A DNA stretch of 26,108 nt, taken from a virus. Position 1 is the stretch's first letter. Each line of letters begins with the position of its first letter. The notes beneath the pieces are model-generated. The model was not told where the DNA came from. It made no database searches and saw nothing but the letters and a program-made list of their open reading frames with translations. Location of the stretch: positions 1-26,108 of the IMG/VR virus record IMGVR_UViG_3300004461_000687; one strand, 5' to 3'. Made by a program: the position numbers and the translations under genes. Below are positions 21,230 to 26,108 of this stretch, in pieces.

Positions 21230-24200
21230 TCATTTCACCTCAAAGAACCGGCTCTTACTATTGCCGAGAGGCTTTGCTTTCTTATTGTTATCGGCAACAC
21301 CAATCCGACCTAAACCGCCGTCATATTTAGCCCCAATGATGAAATTTTGCTTGTTGTTGGTGCGAATATACATTTTGGCGACAGCGATTATTTTGACTGA
21401 ACCACTTAAAGAAATCTCATTTAATTCATTGGATTCCTTTGCCTTTCTCTTGCTATTGTCTTTTTTGCCTGTTGCCACTTGAATGTCCGAAAGTAGTCCT
21501 TCAATTCCTTTTTCATATTGAGCGATAATTAAATCGGTAGTCCCAAGAGATTGATAATGAGTTGCTTCAAAGACGGCGAATGTGCCTCGGATTCCATGAG
21601 TCGGCAAATCAATTTTAACCATGTCGCCGGGAATGATTGATGAGGCTTTGAGCAAACCATTTATTGTAATCAAAGGCGCACCATTTTCGGCCCGACTTAA
21701 CAATGACTTGGCGATTCGCAGTGCTTCCTTATTTGTTTTCAATCCCGGCACTTCTTTCTTCAAAACCCTTACTAAATTAGAATTTGGACTTGAGCCTGAA
21801 GCGGATCTCATTTTTTCCAAATCCTTCACTGTCACTTCAATTCTTTCGTTTTCAGCAACAATATCCCCTATAATCACGACTTGATTTGGTGAATCAAACA
21901 TTTTACTTACTTGAATATCGCTCGCCCCGCTATCCAAACCAAGACGAATGTTTGTTTCTCTAAAGGTGCTACGAGAATAAATCATTGCACCATTTTCTTC
22001 AACGACCAATTGCCTGCCATCCATTTCAGTCAATGACTTAATGACTTCAAGAATGTTTAAACCTTTGATATTGCGAGCCACATACTCTCCACTATGTTGT
22101 TTCATTAGGCTCAATACAGGGTTTGCGCCAATTTCATTTGAATACTTTGCCCCTTGGTTTTTGATTATGTCTGTTGAAGGATATGGTAAAAATCCAGCGA
22201 TGTTTCCCGCCGAATCATTTAACAAATTCAAAGCCGCATCGGAGGTTCTAAGTCCAATGAAACCATATTGACCCGTCAATACCTCTCCAATTGCTATTTC
22301 TTTTGAGATTAAGTCGCCATCAATGTTCCTAATAGCGATTACATTTGTTTCAGCATCAATGCCAGAAACCCGATATAATTTTTCATTTGAATCAATTAAA
22401 TAAGGCGGGAATTCCCCATTTTCGGTTCCGATGTTATCTTGGATTATGCTTGAACGAATATATTCCTCGACAACGCCTCCGCCCTTGCCATCAAACAATC
22501 GCAACGGCCTTTGAGATCCCATTATGAAATCGCTTGGACTGTATTCAAGTAGCCCACGATAGGATAGATTTGTTTTTGCCACCTTATTTGTCACATTGTC
22601 CCAATTTCTCCAAGTGAAGTCCGATATTTTGTTCAAGACAACGGCGTTATCAATTAAAGAAGGCGCAGTAGGCAGTGAAGGCGTAAATGACCTTTTGTTT
22701 TGAATGGTTTGGGCTGTTGCTGTTCCATCGTTTAGGAACAAAACATCTCCGTGTTCGTATGAGGTAATCTCGTTGTTCACGCCTTTCAAAAGCCGCCCAT
22801 CAACACTTGTGTAGGTCAATTTTCCGGTTTTACCAATTACCGAAAGTGTTCCTGAAGAGGGGAGACTTACTGTTTGTTCTAAGAGGTAAGTGCGAGATGT
22901 TGCACCGCCACCAGTAAAGGTTTGTAGAGCGACAACAGAAGGATAATCACGAAGCATTGTTTTTTGTTGTTGCATTTTGAACTCTTGATCCCTCTTGGCA
23001 TAATCGCCAGCATTACCCGTTCCATCTACCTCATAACTCGATTCCGATTGATACAAAACTTCGTTGCCACCCGATACTGTTGATTGAGAATACCGAGCCT
23101 CTACCGCCGGAATAAACTCTCCCTGTTGCTTTCGGTTTGCATCGGATTTGAAGTGTTGTAGCATGTTTGCGGAGGGTATCAAGTGCCAAACAGCCGTTTG
23201 GTCGTTTGCATCAGGCCATTCCATTTTCAAAGCACCGCTTGAAGATGCCAAAAAATCAATCGCCCCTAAATCACGATCTTGGTTTATCTCAAAAACACCG
23301 TATCTCTTGTCGCGTGTAAATGGTTGAAAACCTAATCCGCCGGTATTGACTGTGGAGGCATTTGCCCCCAAAACCCAACCATCGCTTTGTAGGTTTGAAG
23401 CCCAACCATACATTTTCAATGGTCGAACCAAGCGAACAACATAATCAATGTATTTTCTTTGTGGCTGGTGCGCTTGAGCGAAAGCCCCGTCAAGAACGGA
23501 TTCATTGTTCAAAGACTCTTCAACACGGTTTAGATATGTCTTTCTTAGAATATACACGCCGCCCCACGCTGGCATATCAGCCGCACCACGCACCGACCAA
23601 TAATCCATGCCATGCGTTTGAGCATCGACTCGCACTGTATCATTTGAAACCGTAATTGGCCCCTTCGCCGCATTCCCATCTGGCGACCAATAGGGGTATT
23701 CGTGACTCATAGCAACGGTAGGAGTTGTATAAAGAGATCCGGCGGCGGGATTTGAGCGAACACCAGTTGTCATACCTTGATGCCGACGACTTGTATTATT
23801 GCCCCATGCGGGCAATACAGGGAACATTTGCCCTATTGCTAAATCGCTATGCAAGGATACTGATTTAGTGCCTGTGACTTGATAATCTGTTCTTTTCGCC
23901 GCATTTCTTTCGGATTCGGTTTCAATTACCATTCCAAGCCGAGGCTCGCCTCTCGACTGTATTTGCCGGTGATCGGATATTTCAGAAAGAGGGATAGGTG
24001 CGGCGGCATAAGCGTTTTTCAAACCCCAACCAGTGATAGGATAATGCGTATCGGAAGAATGGTTTGCTACTGCCGCCGCATTTTGGTGTAAAGCCGAACC
24101 TTTGAGCGAATAGTGTTCGCCCGCTTGTCCCAATCTACCTGCGCCTGCAATCAATTCTTGTTTGAACGCATTTGGCGACTCTTCTTGATTGTATGTGAGC

Positions 24201-26108
24201 GAACCGGTAAATTGCACTAAATCAACATAAGGATCGGTTCCTTTGTTTTGAGGTATCATATTCAAAGCCGATTGAGAGTATGCGTGGGCGGTTGGCAATG
24301 TTTTGTCGTATTTCAAAGACAAATAGGCTTCGACATGTTGAATTTCAGTTGCCGATAAAGCCCTATCGTAAATGATTATTTCACCTATTTGACCTTTGAG
24401 GAAAAACGATGAAGGGACATTTCCAATCCCCACCGCATCAGCCGTTGATTTGTAGAAAGCCGCCGTTCCGGTTGCTTCTTGCGTTCCGTTTAATCGCAGG
24501 GTTGTAGTCGCAGTTGCACCCGCACCGTCGCCTCCACTAATGATACACGATACAATGTCGGCTCGATTTAATGCTAAATCGGTTGTTGAACCTCTTTGAG
24601 TCCAACCGCTGTTTGAACCAGTCCAAAACGACCAACGGTTTGAACCAGACCATCTGGCGTATAAATTGTATCCCGATCTTGCGACAGGTGAACTTGAACG
24701 AGATTCAATAACACCTTGATGACTGTTGCCATCTGTGTCTGATGCGGCTACAACAAACATAGTCATTTGGCTTGGATTCAAAGCCGCATCAAAAGCCGCC
24801 ATCACTAATTGATCTCCACCGTCACAATCAACAACAGGATGGCTGTTAAAATCTCCATCGGATGCAACAAATGTAGGTTGAGATGATGAAGTGCCTTGAA
24901 CAAATGTTCGACCGTTGCCGGTTGAATCGGCCCATTCGGTTATTGCCTCCCCATCCTTTAAATCTAAATCGCCCGCTTTAAGCCAAAGAACAGTGCCGGA
25001 AATCGGTAATGTTGATGGCCGCACTTCTTGTTCTTTCAAATCCCAATGACCTGATGCAAGAGCAGTAGGGGTGGTTGTTCCGAATGTTTCTAATTTTAAT
25101 TTGCGACCTATCCCCAACGGTTCGTCACTAATCGACAACGGCTTGTTTGTTGTTTTTGAAATCCCCATGAACTTGTTTGCTTCAACGGTTTCGCCGGAGA
25201 ATACAAATCCAATTGGAGTTGATTTAGTGGCATTTATGGCTTTTTGCGTAGGAGTCATCCATTGAGAACCATGTGTTGTAGCATTAGGAATATCATTCAT
25301 TGTATCATGTAATCCTCCATCAAAACGCCCCTTTCCAAATACGCTCTCCATGCTTGCTGTTGTTTCGGTGGGTGTGCCTGCCAGCATGTCAAGTGCATCG
25401 GAGGTTGTTCTCGCCCCCCACGCACGAACCGGCAAATGTCGAGAATAGTTGATTGCTGTTGAGGGATTAACCAAATAATTGATTTTACTTGTAGCCACTC
25501 CATCGGAGTCGGTATCAATAGTGACTCTCGCACTGTCTTGGTTTGGATCTAAACCGTCACCAATTCCCTCCCCTCTTGTTTTTCTCATAGCGGCAGTCCC
25601 AAACAAATTCCCAACCGAATCAAGAATTTGCATGGTTCCTTCAGGTTCAGCCAAACCAGTGTGGCCCATCAACACTGCACCTGCTGAACGAATCCCTTCG
25701 ATATTCCCATGACCGGCGGCATTCAAACCATTGTAGCCATAATTCTGTCTCCACTGATTGACATAAAGCATCTCAAACGGTTTTGCATTTACAGCAAGTC
25801 CAGCAGTAGATTGATTAGAATAATTTCTCAAGAACAAGCCGTTTGTTGCAGGGTAATTTGTTGCTCTTGGCATTCCCGCTTCTCGATAGCGGAATGTAAG
25901 GTAATGCTCTCTTGAGGTTCCTAAAAGAGCAGGGTGGCTGTATTCGGCCAACCATGTGCAAAGGAACGCGTCGGGGGTTGCGCCAGTATTTGTATCGGAG
26001 TCTTTCATTAGCCCCATGTCGGTATGTGCTGAAACGGTGTATGATGAGCCGCCATAAATAGGAACAGCCGCCATATTAAGCGAATCGGGGTCATGTAATA
26101 TCAATGGC
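21230..26108 (-). CDS. Giant baseplate hub/tail protein with LamG-like domain, 5' end outside window (over 1624 aa)
   Basis: The frame is open to the right edge, so the true start lies beyond the window; the first TTG (26104) is not a credible start. Numbering from that codon, a LamG/concanavalin-like domain at about 366-600 (SGTVLWLKAGDLDLKDGEAI, then GQIGEIIIYDRALSATEIQHVEAYL) would bind glycans or surface polymers. Residues about 1345-1545 have the look of phage gpD/gp27-type hub domains (LNILEVIKSLTEMDGRQLVV, IIPGDMVKIDLPTHGIRGTF, LIIAQYEKGIEGLL). The rest is beta-rich and low in Cys. It probably joins tail tip and cell contact in one chain. The following gene starts directly after its stop. 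Confidence 0.78.
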   Translation of the reverse strand, partial: PLILHDPDSLNMAAVPIYGGSSYTVSAHTDMGLMKDSDTNTGATPDAFLCTWLAEYSHPALLGTSREHYLTFRYREAGMPRATNYPATNGLFLRNYSNQSTAGLAVNAKPFEMLYVNQWRQNYGYNGLNAAGHGNIEGIRSAGAVLMGHTGLAEPEGTMQILDSVGNLFGTAAMRKTRGEGIGDGLDPNQDSARVTIDTDSDGVATSKINYLVNPSTAINYSRHLPVRAWGARTTSDALDMLAGTPTETTASMESVFGKGRFDGGLHDTMNDIPNATTHGSQWMTPTQKAINATKSTPIGFVFSGETVEANKFMGISKTTNKPLSISDEPLGIGRKLKLETFGTTTPTALASGHWDLKEQEVRPSTLPISGTVLWLKAGDLDLKDGEAITEWADSTGNGRTFVQGTSSSQPTFVASDGDFNSHPVVDCDGGDQLVMAAFDAALNPSQMTMFVVAASDTDGNSHQGVIESRSSSPVARSGYNLYARWSGSNRWSFWTGSNSGWTQRGSTTDLALNRADIVSCIISGGDGAGATATTTLRLNGTQEATGTAAFYKSTADAVGIGNVPSSFFLKGQIGEIIIYDRALSATEIQHVEAYLSLKYDKTLPTAHAYSQSALNMIPQNKGTDPYVDLVQFTGSLTYNQEESPNAFKQELIAGAGRLGQAGEHYSLKGSALHQNAAAVANHSSDTHYPITGWGLKNAYAAAPIPLSEISDHRQIQSRGEPRLGMVIETESERNAAKRTDYQVTGTKSVSLHSDLAIGQMFPVLPAWGNNTSRRHQGMTTGVRSNPAAGSLYTTPTVAMSHEYPYWSPDGNAAKGPITVSNDTVRVDAQTHGMDYWSVRGAADMPAWGGVYILRKTYLNRVEESLNNESVLDGAFAQAHQPQRKYIDYVVRLVRPLKMYGWASNLQSDGWVLGANASTVNTGGLGFQPFTRDKRYGVFEINQDRDLGAIDFLASSSGALKMEWPDANDQTAVWHLIPSANMLQHFKSDANRKQQGEFIPAVEARYSQSTVSGGNEVLYQSESSYEVDGTGNAGDYAKRDQEFKMQQQKTMLRDYPSVVALQTFTGGGATSRTYLLEQTVSLPSSGTLSVIGKTGKLTYTSVDGRLLKGVNNEITSYEHGDVLFLNDGTATAQTIQNKRSFTPSLPTAPSLIDNAVVLNKISDFTWRNWDNVTNKVAKTNLSYRGLLEYSPSDFIMGSQRPLRLFDGKGGGVVEEYIRSSIIQDNIGTENGEFPPYLIDSNEKLYRVSGIDAETNVIAIRNIDGDLISKEIAIGEVLTGQYGFIGLRTSDAALNLLNDSAGNIAGFLPYPSTDIIKNQGAKYSNEIGANPVLSLMKQHSGEYVARNIKGLNILEVIKSLTEMDGRQLVVEENGAMIYSRSTFRETNIRLGLDSGASDIQVSKMFDSPNQVVIIGDIVAENERIEVTVKDLEKMRSASGSSPNSNLVRVLKKEVPGLKTNKEALRIAKSLLSRAENGAPLITINGLLKASSIIPGDMVKIDLPTHGIRGTFAVFEATHYQSLGTTDLIIAQYEKGIEGLLSDIQVATGKKDNSKRKAKESNELNEISLSGSVKIIAVAKMYIRTNNKQNFIIGAKYDGGLGRIGVADNNKKAKPLGNSKSRFFEVK

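Noticed and set aside
26102-26104. TTG as the start of the giant tail protein
   Set aside because: The frame is open to the window edge, so the gene is cut and the true start lies outside.
1-26108. tRNA, rRNA, integrase, transposase or attachment sites
   Set aside because: I looked for cloverleaf-like segments, recombinase motifs and terminal repeats by eye and saw none; the window is almost wholly protein-coding.

Overview
The window reads as about 26 kb of a tailed double-stranded DNA virus (Caudoviricetes type) that most likely infects an archaeon, with a marine Euryarchaeota host as the best guess. The archaeal signal comes from the replication genes. They include an archaeo-eukaryotic primase fused to a PriL-like Cys domain, an XPF/ERCC4-type nuclease with helix-hairpin-helix repeats, a protein with the fold pattern of archaeal/eukaryal ATP-dependent DNA ligase, and a Cas4/RecB-like nuclease beside a RecA/Sak4-like ATPase. 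The viral signal comes from a baseplate-hub/tail protein of more than 1600 residues, other virion-type proteins, three orphan DNA methyltransferases, and almost no non-coding DNA. Host assignment is inference. No rRNA, tRNA, integrase, transposase or CRISPR array was seen.

Layout: positions 1-16496 are one rightward block of replication and accessory genes, mostly overlapping by ATGA/TGATG-type junctions and preceded by good Shine-Dalgarno sequences. Positions 1-3330 hold about eleven small proteins of unknown role, several with zinc ribbons and one with a winged-helix look. From 3333 to 6625 come a beta-class DNA methyltransferase, a ligase-like protein that has lost the catalytic lysine motif, a hidden 50-residue membrane protein and a helical protein. 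From 6678 to 11116 come a possible ssDNA-binding protein, a small partner, the Sak4-like ATPase, the Cas4-like nuclease, a zinc-knuckle/AT-hook protein and a tiny zinc protein. From 11103 to 16496 come a second (SPPY-type) methyltransferase, the primase, the ERCC4 nuclease, an AAA+ helicase-like ATPase and an RNase H-fold protein.

Positions 16485-26108 are a leftward block of late genes, read from right to left: a giant hub/tail protein with a LamG-like domain (cut by the window edge), a small tail-associated protein, a fibre-like protein, two overlapping small Cys proteins, then four consecutive genes that share a short F-[DE]-x-[GA]-[WF] motif. The last of these four is a D12-class adenine methyltransferase with the motif near both ends and a very basic tail. 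The two blocks converge at 16485-16496 over a pair of competing hairpins.

The items most worth a second look are the shared motif in four neighbouring late genes (a candidate virion-targeting tag, possibly packaging a methyltransferase), the ligase-like protein without its nucleophile, and a roughly 40-bp element (CTTTAAG box plus ACCC/GGGT hairpin) found only at the two real intergenic gaps of the rightward block.
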